Below, one piece after another: positions 8,378 through 18,789 of a stretch of 64,000 nt of DNA (position 1 is the stretch's first letter; every line of letters starts with the position of its first letter). Below the pieces are notes generated by a model that was given only the letters and a program-made list of their open reading frames with translations, did no database searches and had not been told where the DNA came from. This DNA is from Dyadobacter sp. CY261 (GTDB lineage Bacteria > Bacteroidota > Bacteroidia > Cytophagales > Spirosomataceae), in contig NZ_JAKCPW010000008.1 in assembly GCF_021440085.1 (NCBI RefSeq), positions 372,001 to 436,000 on the forward strand, read 5' to 3'. Both the position numbers and the translations under genes were made by a program.

Positions 8378-10759
8378 TTATTCACTCCGCAAACTCTTCA
8401 CCGGATCTGCCAGGGCAGCTTTAATCCCCTGAAAACCGACTGTGCTAACTGTTAACGCCAAAGCTCCCAATGCAACCAGCGCGAAAACATACCACGGCAG
8501 GTTGACATGGTATTCGAAACTGGCCAGGTATTTGATCACGAATGTGTAAGCCAGCGGTAAACCAACGAGCAATGCAATGACAAGCAGGATCACGAAATCG
8601 CGCGAAAGGAGCATGGCTATTCCCTGCACACTCGCTCCCAGCACTTTCCTAATGCCTATTTCTTTCGTCCGTTTACTGGCTGCGAGTGAGATAAGGCCGA
8701 ATATCCCTGCAAGGGCAATGACGATCGCCAGCAACGTCACAAAGTTGACCATTTTCCAGATCCCGTCCAGGTCGTTGTATTGCTTGCCGAGTTCTTCCTG
8801 CATGTAAAAGAACTGGAACGGACGTTTCGAAGGTATTTTCTTCATTTGCTTTTCAAGTCCTGCCAACACACTTTTGGCCTTTGAAACGTCCGCAAATTTC
8901 AACGTGAGATAGCTGTTCAGGCTGGGTGGGCCATCGTACCAATGCAGCAACGGCTCGATCCGCTCTTTCAGCGGCCCGTAATGGAAGTCTTTCATCACAC
9001 CTATCACCGTGTAAACGTCGGGATTGTTACCTTGCCGGAGACGTTTCCCAACCGCCGCCGTCCAGCCAAAGGCCTTCCGCGCTGCCTCATTAATGACCAC
9101 AGGATGCTGATCGCCTTTTTTGTCCAGCGCTTCCGAGAAATCCCTTCCCTCAACGATTTCTATGCCATAAGTACTGGTATAATCGGTACTTGTGCCCACA
9201 TGGCGCAAACGAATATCCTTTTGATCGACGCCTTCCGGTGTGTAGGTATTATAATTGTTCCGATAGCGTGTAGGAACGACGCCGGAAGTCGCCATGCTCT
9301 GGATTTTTGAATTCTGCTTCAATTCGTCAAGAATTGGTACAAATCGGGCAAGCGCGACACTTTCATCTTTGTATTGCAGGTCAGAGGCTACTACTATGAT
9401 GTTTTCGCCTCGGAACCCGGTGTCGGCCTGCCGCATATAATTAATCTGCCAGCGGACAGCGATTGCTCCGATGACCAACACGATGGCGATGACGAGCTGG
9501 ACGACGATCAATGTCCCTTGTGTCCAGTTGCCCGACGCAGGCTTACCCGAGATCTTTCCTTTCAGCGTGTCGCGTAGATCAAGCTTATTCAAATATGCGG
9601 CCGGAACAGTTCCAGCCACAAATGCAATAATGGCAATAATTCCCATTAATGTCAGGAGAGTGGTCGAATCTTGCTGCCAGTTTACTACTAATTGCATTCT
9701 TCCCTGCCTGAACTCGTTGAACTGCGGCACCAGATAAAGGACGCCGAACATGGCCGCGATCAGCAGCGATCCTAACAAAACAAGCGCCGCCTCGGTCCAG
9801 AATTGCGCCAGCACTTGCCCAAGCGTCGAACCTGTCACCTTCCGGACAGCGACCTCTTTTACACGCGTGAACGACATCGCTGTGTTTAGATTCACCATAT
9901 TGATACTAATGATCAACACAATAAATACCGCAATGGTAATGGCACCATAGATCATCCAGCGAAAGTTGGGATTCTCGTAATGGATGTATTCTTCCAGTGG
10001 CGCGATGCGGATCTGCCTTTTTTGCCCGTCTGCATGAAAGTGACTTTTTGCAAAAACGGGAAATTTCGCTTCCAGTTTTTTGGCATTCGCATCTTTCCGT
10101 AATTTGAGGTATACAGTGGCGAAAGTGTTATACCAATCCGCATTGGAAGCAAAGCCCTTATTATCTTCAAGATTGGAAATAGGAAGCAGCACTTCAAATT
10201 GAATGGAAGAATTCGCGGGGACCGGTTCCAGTACGCCGGTGACGGTAAATGACATCGAGTCTTCCACAGTCACCGTCTCACCCAAAGGGTTTCTATCCCC
10301 AAACAACGCTTCTGCCACTAGCCCATCGAGCACTACCGACTGCTTGCGTTTCAGTGCCGTAGCCGGGTCCCCATATTTTAGTTTAAAAGAAAAGACGTCA
10401 AAAAAAGTGCTGTCCACATACTTAGTGGTCTTTTGTAAATCCTTTCCCTTATAGTTAAGCCAAACATTGTTCCATCCCTGTACGTGAGTACCGGTTTCAA
10501 TTTCAGGGTAGGTTTTGACCAACTGTTCGAGGATCGGGTATACCGTTTGGTTGTAACGTCCTCCTGCATCGGTAGTCTGCACAAAGTAAATGCGGTCGTT
10601 GTCCCGATGGAAAGTATCGAACGTAATGCCACGCTGGATAAAAAGGATGAGAACGCCGGCACTGGCCAACCCCAGCGAAAACCCCAGCACATTGATCGCC
10701 GTAAACAACCTGTTTTTCCACAGCGTGCGGAAGGCGATTTTGAAGTAATTTTGTAACAT
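8378..10759 (-). CDS. FtsX/MacB-type ABC transporter permease (array member 4)
   Basis: 793 residues from the ATG at 10759 (MLQNYFKIAFRTLWKNR). A longer in-frame start at 10852 lies within a hairpin repeat and is rejected. It has double MacB/FtsX architecture. The first FtsX loop (REVAVRKVTGSTLGQVL-like: KEVAVRKVTGST) is more divergent than in the other members, while the second (KEIGIRKVLGASVQGIA) is canonical. It ends ADPVKSLRSE. It is more diverged than members 3, 5 and 6 and is flanked by a TA remnant on one side and a heptad hairpin on the other. Substrate unknown. Confidence 0.94.
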   Translation of the reverse strand: MLQNYFKIAFRTLWKNRLFTAINVLGFSLGLASAGVLILFIQRGITFDTFHRDNDRIYFVQTTDAGGRYNQTVYPILEQLVKTYPEIETGTHVQGWNNVWLNYKGKDLQKTTKYVDSTFFDVFSFKLKYGDPATALKRKQSVVLDGLVAEALFGDRNPLGETVTVEDSMSFTVTGVLEPVPANSSIQFEVLLPISNLEDNKGFASNADWYNTFATVYLKLRKDANAKKLEAKFPVFAKSHFHADGQKRQIRIAPLEEYIHYENPNFRWMIYGAITIAVFIVLIISINMVNLNTAMSFTRVKEVAVRKVTGSTLGQVLAQFWTEAALVLLGSLLIAAMFGVLYLVPQFNEFRQGRMQLVVNWQQDSTTLLTLMGIIAIIAFVAGTVPAAYLNKLDLRDTLKGKISGKPASGNWTQGTLIVVQLVIAIVLVIGAIAVRWQINYMRQADTGFRGENIIVVASDLQYKDESVALARFVPILDELKQNSKIQSMATSGVVPTRYRNNYNTYTPEGVDQKDIRLRHVGTSTDYTSTYGIEIVEGRDFSEALDKKGDQHPVVINEAARKAFGWTAAVGKRLRQGNNPDVYTVIGVMKDFHYGPLKERIEPLLHWYDGPPSLNSYLTLKFADVSKAKSVLAGLEKQMKKIPSKRPFQFFYMQEELGKQYNDLDGIWKMVNFVTLLAIVIALAGIFGLISLAASKRTKEIGIRKVLGASVQGIAMLLSRDFVILLVIALLVGLPLAYTFVIKYLASFEYHVNLPWYVFALVALGALALTVSTVGFQGIKAALADPVKSLRSE

Positions 10760-10776
10760 GGCGTTAGGTTTTTTGG

Positions 10777-10861
10777 GATCGCCGACCATTGACCGCCGAC
10801 GGCCGATTGTGGTGGTAATTGTTAGATATCTCCCCTGGTCGGCGGTCGGCAAATGGCGATC
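10777..10861. repeat. Solo heptad-repeat hairpin, GACCGCC type
   Basis: The left arm (10777-10803) consists of seven-base steps GATCGCC-GACCATT-GACCGCC. The right arm (10836-10861) reads on the other strand GATCGCC-ATTTGCC-GACCGCC-GACCA. About 32 bases lie between. The right arm contains the stop codon of permease 5. It is the shortest copy of the family that forms large blocks at 31079-31559 and 36818-37425. Confidence 0.8.
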
Positions 10862-13244
10862 ACTCCGTCCTGAGACTTTTAACAGGATTCATCATCGCAG
10901 CCCTGATGCTTTGATAACTTACCGTAAGAACAGCGATGGTTATGGCCAGCAGCGCTGCCCACGCGAAGTATGTCCATGACATCGAAATGCGGTAGGGAAA
11001 ATCCTGCAACCACACATTCGCACCATAATAGGAAACTGGCAATGCAATAATGATGGAAACGACCACCAGTTTGACGAAATCCATCGAAAGCAGCGCGGTA
11101 ATGCTAGCTACCGACGCTCCTAATACCTTCCGTATGCCGATTTCCTTCAACCGCACTTCCGCATTGAATGTCGCCAGTCCGAACAAGCCGATACAGGAAA
11201 CGAAAATGGATAAAATCGCTGCAAAAGTGATCATCTGCTTCCATTTCGCTTCGGATTCGTAGCGTTTCACGTTGGCTTCGTCTTCAAATTTATATTCAAA
11301 GGGCAGGTACTTGACATGCTGCCGGTAGATCTTCTCAATTGCTCTGATAGTCGCCGGAAAGTCTTTGGTATTGAGCTTGGCGTAAACCGTTCCGAGTCGG
11401 TAACCGGGATCCTGCGTTAGCACCAATGGCTTGATCGTATCTTTAAGCGAAGCATAGTGATAGTCGCGGATCACGCCGATGATGGTCATTTTCTTCTTTT
11501 TCCACTCAAAATCCACCTCCTGCCCGATCGGATTCTTTAACCCAGCCTCTTTCACAAATGCCTCGTTTACAATAATGGCATCTGCCGGATCGGTAGAAAA
11601 TGCTTTGGAAAAATTCCGGCCTTTCAACACCGGGATTTGTAATGTGTTAAGGAAATGATCATCCACACCAATGTATCCGAAACCGATTTCACGCCCACCA
11701 ATCTTGGCACCGGTCCCATTGTAATTACCATTGAACGCCGCTACCGAGGTGATTCCCGACGTGTTTCTCAGCTCGTTCTGAATGACCTCCATGACTTCCT
11801 TCGCCGGCCCGCCGCGACCCAGGTTAATACTGACCAGATTTTCATCGTTATAGCCCAGATCTTTATTAGTAAGGTATTTGAATTGGGAATAGATCACAAT
11901 TGTTCCGATAACAAGGCACACCGACAATGCGAACTGGAAAATGACTAGCCCTCTTGTCAGATAATTCTTCTGCGTCAACTTCGTGCGGTTATAGAGTGTC
12001 TGGACAGGGCTGAAGCCTGACAGTACTAATGCCGGATAAACGCCCGCTACCAGGCCGGTCATCGCAAACAATGCGACATAGCCTGTTACCAGCCCAGTAT
12101 CCAGCAGATAGGACAGCGCAAGCTGTTTATTAGCCAAATCGTTGAAAATGGGCAGCACGACCTGCGTCAACGCAATCGCGAGTGTAAATGCCACGAACGA
12201 CAGCAGAAACGATTCTCCGAGAAACTGATAAATGAGCTGTTTGCGCAAACCGCCGACTACTTTTCGCACGCCTATTTCCTTCGCACGGTTAAGCGATCGC
12301 GCCACCGTCAGATTAACAAAATTAATGCAAGCGATGAGCAGGATAAAAATGGCGATACCTGAGAGAATATAAGAATAGATCGGGCTGCTGGCGTGATCCA
12401 GACCATTATGCAGATCCCCGCTTTCACTTTTCAAATGCATATCCAGGAACGGCATCAGACCAAAAATCACCTGATTTTTGAAATCTTTTTCCTTGCCCGG
12501 TTCGGCCGTCATCTTACTTTTCGAAACCTGGTTCATCTTCTTCATCACGGACTGATAATCAGCCTTTTCATGAAGCAAAAGAAAAGTATTCATGTAAAAA
12601 CCAAGCCATTCACTATCCGTCCAGCCCTTGGCTTCCTGAAATTTGAAAGGCAATACGGCATCGAATTGGATCGACGAGTTTTGCGGACAGCGTTTGGCTA
12701 CGCCGGAGACGATGAAGGGTTCGAATTCATCCCCGATTTTCAGGCTCATCGTCTGCCCTACCGCATTCGCCGACCCGAAATACTTTTCGGCCAGATCTTC
12801 GCTCAAAACAATGGAATGAATATCCAATAAAACTGTTTTGGGGTCTCCTGAAAGCAAAGGCATCGAAAACACCGAGAAAAAGGGTTCGTCTGCAAACAGC
12901 ATATCCTCTTTCAGTATTTCATTACCTTTTTTAACCACGAAAGAATTGGTTTGCGCACGTACGACCTCCTTGATTTCTGGTATATCCTGCTTGAAAGTAG
13001 GGCCGTGAATTGCATTTGTACTTCCAAAAATGCGGGTTTCATCTTCATGTTTACTTGTAACCATGACACGATAGAGCTGATCCTTATTCTTTTGAAAGCG
13101 GTCGAAACTCACTTCGTCCTTGGTGTAAAGAACGATGAGCATACAACACGTCAACCCAAGTGACAGCCCGGCAATGTTGATCAAAGAGAAAACCTTGTTT
13201 CTTGTAAGGTTTCGGATGGCTATTTTGAAGTAACTTCTGAGCAT
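10860..13244 (-). CDS. FtsX/MacB-type ABC transporter permease (array member 5)
   Basis: 794 residues from the ATG at 13244 (MLRSYFKIAIRNLTRNK), a start that matches all paralogues. The four-segment membrane pattern occurs twice, with FtsX loops KEIGVRKVVGGLRKQLI and KEIGIRKVLGASVASIT and the terminal signature NPVKSLRTE. Only 15 bases separate its start from the end of permease 6, so the two are probably co-transcribed. Its stop codon lies in the 10777-10861 hairpin, which could shape the mRNA between members 5 and 4. Role as for the other members: integral membrane half of a MacAB-like transporter with unknown cargo. Confidence 0.95.
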   Translation of the reverse strand: MLRSYFKIAIRNLTRNKVFSLINIAGLSLGLTCCMLIVLYTKDEVSFDRFQKNKDQLYRVMVTSKHEDETRIFGSTNAIHGPTFKQDIPEIKEVVRAQTNSFVVKKGNEILKEDMLFADEPFFSVFSMPLLSGDPKTVLLDIHSIVLSEDLAEKYFGSANAVGQTMSLKIGDEFEPFIVSGVAKRCPQNSSIQFDAVLPFKFQEAKGWTDSEWLGFYMNTFLLLHEKADYQSVMKKMNQVSKSKMTAEPGKEKDFKNQVIFGLMPFLDMHLKSESGDLHNGLDHASSPIYSYILSGIAIFILLIACINFVNLTVARSLNRAKEIGVRKVVGGLRKQLIYQFLGESFLLSFVAFTLAIALTQVVLPIFNDLANKQLALSYLLDTGLVTGYVALFAMTGLVAGVYPALVLSGFSPVQTLYNRTKLTQKNYLTRGLVIFQFALSVCLVIGTIVIYSQFKYLTNKDLGYNDENLVSINLGRGGPAKEVMEVIQNELRNTSGITSVAAFNGNYNGTGAKIGGREIGFGYIGVDDHFLNTLQIPVLKGRNFSKAFSTDPADAIIVNEAFVKEAGLKNPIGQEVDFEWKKKKMTIIGVIRDYHYASLKDTIKPLVLTQDPGYRLGTVYAKLNTKDFPATIRAIEKIYRQHVKYLPFEYKFEDEANVKRYESEAKWKQMITFAAILSIFVSCIGLFGLATFNAEVRLKEIGIRKVLGASVASITALLSMDFVKLVVVSIIIALPVSYYGANVWLQDFPYRISMSWTYFAWAALLAITIAVLTVSYQSIRAAMMNPVKSLRTE

Positions 13245-13259
13245 GGCGATAAACGTATG

Positions 13260-15620
13260 CTATTCGGATTTTAATGACTTAACCGGGTTCATCAGGGCTG
13301 CTTTTATTGCCTGGAAACTAACTGTAAGCAAAGCGATCAGCAGCGCGGCCACACCGGCAAAAGCGAAATACCACCATTCCATTTCGATCCTGAATGCATA
13401 CTTTTCCAGCCAGCCATTCAAGAAATACCAGGCGATAGGAAATGTGATAATGGCCGCTATGACGACCAGTTTCACAAAGTCTGCGGATAACATCCCTACC
13501 AGATTAGAAACGCTCGCACCAAGTACCTTGCGCACACCGATTTCCTTGGTACGTTGCTCCGCTGTAAATGCGGCCAGACCAAATAGCCCGAGACAGGAAA
13601 TGAAAATGGCCAGGAAGGCAAAGTAGTTGGAAAGCTTGCTGACTACCGTCTCGGCCTTATACAAATTGCCAAATTCTTCGTCAGCGAAATGATATTTAAA
13701 CGGGACACCGGAATTGTAGCGCCGGAATACCTTTTCGATACTTGCGATCGCCTGCTTGGTCTGCCCGGGCTGTGTACGGACCAACCCTACGCCCCATGCT
13801 TCTTTTTTAGGCTGCAGGCCCACAATCAATGGTTCAATAGCAACATGCAGCGATCCAATGTGAAAGTCCTTCATCAGGCCGATGATCTTCCCCTTTTTAC
13901 CCCACATGGTCAACTCCTTGCCCACCGGGTCCTTATAACCGATTTTCTTTGCCGCGGCTTCGTTAACGAGATAATTGGATGTGTCCGTACCAAACGATGG
14001 GCTGAAATCCCGGCCGTCCAGAAGCCTGATCCCCATCGTCTGTACAAAGTCAAAACCGACCGGATTGACGTTAAAAAGCAACTGCTTGGTGGTATCCTTC
14101 CCCGGCCAGTGCACACCCATTGTCGAACTGCCGTAAGCGAGTGGACTGGCTTGTGACCTCGCCACCGATTTGATACCCGGCTCATTTTCCAAAGCCTGCT
14201 TGAATGCATCGAAATTGGTGTTCATCGTATTTTCGATATCAGGAATATAAAGCAGGTTTTCCTGGCTGAAACCGAGATTTTTATGCTGGATGTAATCGAT
14301 CTGCCGGTAGATGACGATCATTGAGAGGATCAGCAAAATGGAAAGGCCGAACTGGAACACCACGAGCCCCTGGCGGAAATAAGTTGCACTGGGTTTGAAC
14401 TTCAATGCGCCCTTCAAGATCGTAACAGGATTCAGCGACGACATAAAGAATGCCGGGTAGCTTCCCGCAACCAGTCCGGTGATCAGCGTCAGGGAAAGCA
14501 ATAATATCCACAATGTAGGATCAAGGAAATCCAGGGCAAGCTGCTTGTCGGTCAACATATTGAAGCCCGGTAGCAATGCTAATACAATCGCGATAGAAAC
14601 CACCAATGCAAGCAACGTAATGAGGATGGACTCACCCATAAACTGGCCGATCAGGCTCGTTTTGTAAGCGCCAACGACCTTTCGCAAACCCACTTCCTTT
14701 GCTCTTTTCACGGACCGTGCCGTTGCAAGGTTCATAAAATTGATACAGGCGATGATCAGTATGAATATGGCCACAATCGTAAACATCCGCACATATTCGA
14801 TACGTCCCCCGTTTTGCTTACCGGCCTCCCAGTTCGAATAGAGGTAGGATTTACCGTAATTGATCAGAAAGAGGTCGACGTTGCTGTCCTTATTTTTAGT
14901 TTTGATATACCCTTTGATCTTTGCATTGACTTTGTTGATATCGGCATTCTTAGCCAGCATCACAGCGCAGCGCGGACCATTGTTTCCCCATTCCTTTGAC
15001 CACGCTGCGTCCTTTTGCCAAACGTGATAGCTCATTAGAAAATCGAATTTCATGGACGAATAGCGGGGAATATCTTTCAAGACCCCGGTCACCACCACAT
15101 CATCCTTGTTATCAACCCGAATAGCCTTGCCGATTGGATCCTGGCCTTTGAAGTACTTGTCCGCAATCTTTTGAGATATGACGATCCCATCCGGACGTTT
15201 GAGCGCTGTTGCTGCATTGCCCTGGCTTAGTTCGAATGAAAACATCGACAAGAAATCACCCTGCACATATCGACCTTTCTCGTTGTCATAAATATTGCCC
15301 ACACGCAAAACCGGTGCTTCCTCCCAAAGTACCTGGCTCGCTTTCTCGATTTCGGGAATGTCTTTGACAATGTTTTCGGCCAGGATGCCCGGCGTAGCCG
15401 CATAAGTGTTGATGTCGCCCGAATAATGCTGATTTTCCATCACAGAGTAAAGGCGCTCGTCGTTCATATGAAAGCGGTCCATCCTCATTTCATCCTGCAC
15501 CCAAAGCATAATCAAAAGGCTGCAAGCCATCCCAAGCGCCAGTCCGAGGATATTGATCAGGCTGAACATCTTGTTTTTCAACAAATTTCGCCAGGCGATT
15601 TTTAGATAATTCTTAAACAT
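13260..15620 (-). CDS. FtsX/MacB-type ABC transporter permease (array member 6)
   Basis: 786 residues from the ATG at 15620 (MFKNYLKIAWRNLLKNK). Both FtsX domains carry the family loop (KEVGLRKVVGAYKTSLI and KEIGVRKVLGASVSNLV); the protein ends NPVKSLKSE. The two periplasmic MacB-like domains occupy roughly residues 45-260 and 450-650. It directly precedes permease 5 with a 15-base gap, and upstream lies a divergent vapBC module, so its promoter must sit in the ~80 bases between 15621 and 15702 or further upstream beyond the toxin-antitoxin module. Confidence 0.95.
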   Translation of the reverse strand: MFKNYLKIAWRNLLKNKMFSLINILGLALGMACSLLIMLWVQDEMRMDRFHMNDERLYSVMENQHYSGDINTYAATPGILAENIVKDIPEIEKASQVLWEEAPVLRVGNIYDNEKGRYVQGDFLSMFSFELSQGNAATALKRPDGIVISQKIADKYFKGQDPIGKAIRVDNKDDVVVTGVLKDIPRYSSMKFDFLMSYHVWQKDAAWSKEWGNNGPRCAVMLAKNADINKVNAKIKGYIKTKNKDSNVDLFLINYGKSYLYSNWEAGKQNGGRIEYVRMFTIVAIFILIIACINFMNLATARSVKRAKEVGLRKVVGAYKTSLIGQFMGESILITLLALVVSIAIVLALLPGFNMLTDKQLALDFLDPTLWILLLSLTLITGLVAGSYPAFFMSSLNPVTILKGALKFKPSATYFRQGLVVFQFGLSILLILSMIVIYRQIDYIQHKNLGFSQENLLYIPDIENTMNTNFDAFKQALENEPGIKSVARSQASPLAYGSSTMGVHWPGKDTTKQLLFNVNPVGFDFVQTMGIRLLDGRDFSPSFGTDTSNYLVNEAAAKKIGYKDPVGKELTMWGKKGKIIGLMKDFHIGSLHVAIEPLIVGLQPKKEAWGVGLVRTQPGQTKQAIASIEKVFRRYNSGVPFKYHFADEEFGNLYKAETVVSKLSNYFAFLAIFISCLGLFGLAAFTAEQRTKEIGVRKVLGASVSNLVGMLSADFVKLVVIAAIITFPIAWYFLNGWLEKYAFRIEMEWWYFAFAGVAALLIALLTVSFQAIKAALMNPVKSLKSE

Positions 15621-15702
15621 ACCGTTTGTTCATTGGTGATGGAATAAATCGTCTCTTCGACGTGTTATTTCATATATTTGATTATCAGACAATTTAACAG
15701 CT

Positions 15703-15942
15703 ATGGAACTAGTTAGGAAAGTAATCGTCCCTACCAGCACAACTTTAACCATGACGCTTCCCGAGGAAGTGATCGGGAAAGAAATTGAAGTTGTTGCATC
15801 CGAAGTCAAAACCCCTCATGCATTAACGGACCTGGAAAAGCAACAAAGGCTAGAAGCCATTAAGGCAATTTTCAAGGATAGTCGTATTGATCTAAGCAAC
15901 TTTAAATTTGACCGCGACGAAGCGAATAATTACGATGAATGA
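15703..15942 (+). CDS. Antitoxin of a second VapBC-type module
   Basis: A 79-residue protein. The first half (MELVRKVIVPTSTTLTMTLP, then EEVIGKEIEVVA) resembles a small beta-rich AbrB/VapB-like DNA-binding domain. The second half is charged, with ALTDLEKQQRLEAIKAIF and a tail DLSNFKFDRDEANNYDE that would wrap the toxin. It is unrelated in sequence to the antitoxin at 2167, so this is an independent module and not a duplication. A Bacteroidota -7 box TATATTTG at 15673-15680 lies 23 bases before the ATG; no clear -33 box is seen. Its end overlaps the toxin start by eight bases. Confidence 0.8.
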   Translation: MELVRKVIVPTSTTLTMTLPEEVIGKEIEVVASEVKTPHALTDLEKQQRLEAIKAIFKDSRIDLSNFKFDRDEANNYDE

Positions 15943-16345
15943 TATTTCACTGGATACTAATGTGCTCGTGTATTTGTATGATGCAAGTCAGCATGAAAAA
16001 AGACATCTTAGCGAAATTATTCTTTCCTCGAATCCAGTCATTAGCACACAGGTCGTCTCAGAATTTATAAATGTGACAAAAAGGAACCTTAAACTTCCCA
16101 AAAAGGACCTCTTACACAAATGCAACCAAGTTTTCAGTCGATGTGAAATTGTATCGGTTGATCAAAAGATGCTTGACAATGCACTATACCTTGTAAAAAA
16201 GTACGATTTTCAGATTTTCGACAGCATTATTATTTCTTCCACGCTAGCCGCCGGTTGCCGTACTCTTTACTCCGAGGATTTCCAACACAATCAGGTTATT
16301 GAAGGAAAACTGACTATTATTAACCCCTTCCTCGAACCTCAATAA
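15935..16345 (+). CDS. VapC-like PIN-domain toxin (second module)
   Basis: 136 residues from the ATG at 15935 (MNDISLDTNVLVYLYD). An ATG nine codons upstream gives a non-conserved extension and is rejected. PIN active-site residues are visible: Asp in LDTNVLVY, Glu in VVSEFINV, Asp in FDSIIISS and Asp in YSEDF. It belongs to the PIN branch with a DTNVLVY start, a different subgroup from the toxin at 2382. It ends one base before the convergent permease 7 (16347), again filling a permease junction exactly. Reading frame and motifs are intact. Confidence 0.88.
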   Translation: MNDISLDTNVLVYLYDASQHEKRHLSEIILSSNPVISTQVVSEFINVTKRNLKLPKKDLLHKCNQVFSRCEIVSVDQKMLDNALYLVKKYDFQIFDSIIISSTLAAGCRTLYSEDFQHNQVIEGKLTIINPFLEPQ

Positions 16346-16346
16346 T

Positions 16347-18776
16347 TTACTCCGACTTTAACGATTTCACCGGATTCATCAGCGCAGCTTTGACACTCTG
16401 GAAACTCACTGTCAGCAGCGCGATAACGATCGCCAGCATCCCTGCCGCCACAAACATCCACCAGGCCAAGTCGACATGGTAGGCAAAATCGCTTAGCCAG
16501 TAATTCATTCCGAACCAGGCGATAGGACTGCCGATGACAATGGCTATGACAATCAGTTTTAAAAACTCCTTAGATAACAGTGCGACGATGTTGGTAACAC
16601 TTGCCCCAAGTACTTTCCGAACGCCAATTTCCTTCGTCCGCCGTTCCGCTGTGAATGCCGATAACCCAAATAACCCAAGGCAGCCAATAATGATCGAAAT
16701 GGCTGCGAAAGTGATAAAAATCTGTCCTATCCGTTGTTCACTGCGGTAAACGTTATCAAAGTCCTGATCCATGAAACGATAGTTAAATGGCTGGCCAGGA
16801 GCCATTTTCTTCCATAAACCCTCCACCTGGTCTACCGTACGTGCAATATCGCCGCCTTTCATCCGGAATACTACGGAGCCACTGCTTTTGTAAAGGATAA
16901 GACTTAATGCGCCTATATTCTTGCGCAGTGATTCGAAATGGAAATTTTTTACGACACCAATAATGGTGTAATCGACCCGTTTTTTGAATTCGGCATCCTC
17001 GTAACCGAATATCTTCTTACCGACAGGGTCGGCATAACCCAGCACTTTCGCGGCTGCCTCGTTGATGACTATCCCCGTGGAATCCGAGGGAAAACTGTCC
17101 TGAAACGCCCGCCCGGATGCCATTTCAAGCCCCATTGTTTTGACAAAATCAAAGTCGACGGCCCACTTTTGCATATTGATCCCCTTGTCCTGCTGCATTT
17201 GGCCGACGGGAAAGAATGTATGGTCGGTACGCGAGGAAGGAGTCGGCAGGAAACTGGTCACTGTGCCATTTTCCACATTGGGCAAGTTAAGCACTTCTTC
17301 CTTGAAAGCTTTCACCTGTTTATCCAACGCGTAGGCATCGTTAACGATCAGCATCTGATCCTTGTCGAAACCCAATTTTTTGGTTTGGATATAATTCAAT
17401 TGCCGGTAAATCACGCCCGTACCTACGATGAGCATCACCGAGATCACGAATTGAAATACGACCAATGCATTTCGTAAATAACCGCCTTTGCCTTGAAGTT
17501 CGATGCTGTTTTTCAGCACCTTTAATGGCTTAAATGACGAAAGAAAAAAAGCGGGATAGCTGCCGGCAAGGACACCGACTATGCCACCCGTAGATAACAA
17601 TAGCAGCCAAAACCACACATTTGCGACCGGAAATGCGATTTGCTTGCTGGCCAGGTTGTTGAATAGCGGCAATGAGAGATAGGCAATGAGGATCGCGAGC
17701 GCAAGGGAAAAGAAGCTCAGCATCACAGATTCCGTCAGAAACTGACCGACCAGTGAAGAGCGCTCCGAACCCAATGCTTTGCGGACGCCTACTTCCTTTG
17801 CACGGTTCGCAGAACGCGCCGTGGCAAGGTTCATAAAGTTTACACAAGCGATAGCCAGGAGAAAAACGGCTACGACCGCAAAAATATATACGTACTGTAT
17901 GTTGCCATTCGCATTGATTTCCGCTGTACGATCGGAATGCAAGTGAATATCTTTCAGCGGCATCAATGTGTACACCAGGTAATTACCCGATTTGCGGACC
18001 TCATCCAGCGACGAACCCATAAATCCCTTAATCCATTCGGACACATATTTTTGCAGCACAGTTTCGAAATTCTTTTCGAACTGTTTCGCATCAGTACCTT
18101 CCCTGAATAATAGATAAGTGTTAAAATTGTGGCTACCCCAGGTATTCCGGCGACTTTCTTCCGTGGAGCTCATTGAAAGCAGCATGTTCACATTACGCAT
18201 ATGCGACTGCTCGGGAATATCCTGCATGACGCCCGTAACCGTGTAAGTGACGCTGTTGTCCAATGTCAATGGCTTACCCATCGGATTGGCATTTCCGAAA
18301 TACTTTTTAGCGTCCGTCGCCGAAATAACAACCGTGAATGGATTACGCAACGCAGAGCTCGCATCGCCTTGCAGCAATGGAACCGAAAAAACCTTGAAAA
18401 ATGTGGAATCGACATAGAAAACATGGTCTTCTTTGAGATTCTCGATCGCATCCGCCCGCCGCACAAGCTGACTCCCATTCTCCCGCATCCGGACAACCTG
18501 TTCGATCTGCGGGTAGTCTTTTTTCATTGTAAATGCAAGCGGATCGGGCGCTACCGCGAGCGACATATCGGCGCCGCCAAAACGGATATCTGCATTGACC
18601 CGGTAAATACGGTCGGCATTAGTGAATGAACGGTCATAACTAAGCTCGTCCACCACATAAAGCGTAATGAGCAGGCAACTCGCCAGCCCCAATGACAAAC
18701 CGAATATGTTCAGAAACGAGTAAAACTTGTGCTTACGCAGATTCCGCCAGGCAATTTTCAGATAGTTTTGTAGCAT
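16347..18776 (-). CDS. FtsX/MacB-type ABC transporter permease (array member 7)
   Basis: 809 residues from the ATG at 18776 (MLQNYLKIAWRNLRKHK). FtsX loops are KEVGVRKALGSERSSLV and KEIGVRKVLGASVTNIV, with NPVKSLKSE at the end. It starts 13 bases after the secreted protein gene at 18790 and lies in the same direction as the ATPase and adaptor, so it is probably the cognate permease of that ATPase. The other array members may share the ATPase or use one encoded elsewhere, because no other ATPase gene is in the window. Confidence 0.95.
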   Translation of the reverse strand: MLQNYLKIAWRNLRKHKFYSFLNIFGLSLGLASCLLITLYVVDELSYDRSFTNADRIYRVNADIRFGGADMSLAVAPDPLAFTMKKDYPQIEQVVRMRENGSQLVRRADAIENLKEDHVFYVDSTFFKVFSVPLLQGDASSALRNPFTVVISATDAKKYFGNANPMGKPLTLDNSVTYTVTGVMQDIPEQSHMRNVNMLLSMSSTEESRRNTWGSHNFNTYLLFREGTDAKQFEKNFETVLQKYVSEWIKGFMGSSLDEVRKSGNYLVYTLMPLKDIHLHSDRTAEINANGNIQYVYIFAVVAVFLLAIACVNFMNLATARSANRAKEVGVRKALGSERSSLVGQFLTESVMLSFFSLALAILIAYLSLPLFNNLASKQIAFPVANVWFWLLLLSTGGIVGVLAGSYPAFFLSSFKPLKVLKNSIELQGKGGYLRNALVVFQFVISVMLIVGTGVIYRQLNYIQTKKLGFDKDQMLIVNDAYALDKQVKAFKEEVLNLPNVENGTVTSFLPTPSSRTDHTFFPVGQMQQDKGINMQKWAVDFDFVKTMGLEMASGRAFQDSFPSDSTGIVINEAAAKVLGYADPVGKKIFGYEDAEFKKRVDYTIIGVVKNFHFESLRKNIGALSLILYKSSGSVVFRMKGGDIARTVDQVEGLWKKMAPGQPFNYRFMDQDFDNVYRSEQRIGQIFITFAAISIIIGCLGLFGLSAFTAERRTKEIGVRKVLGASVTNIVALLSKEFLKLIVIAIVIGSPIAWFGMNYWLSDFAYHVDLAWWMFVAAGMLAIVIALLTVSFQSVKAALMNPVKSLKSE

Positions 18777-18789
18777 TACTTCAAGCTTT

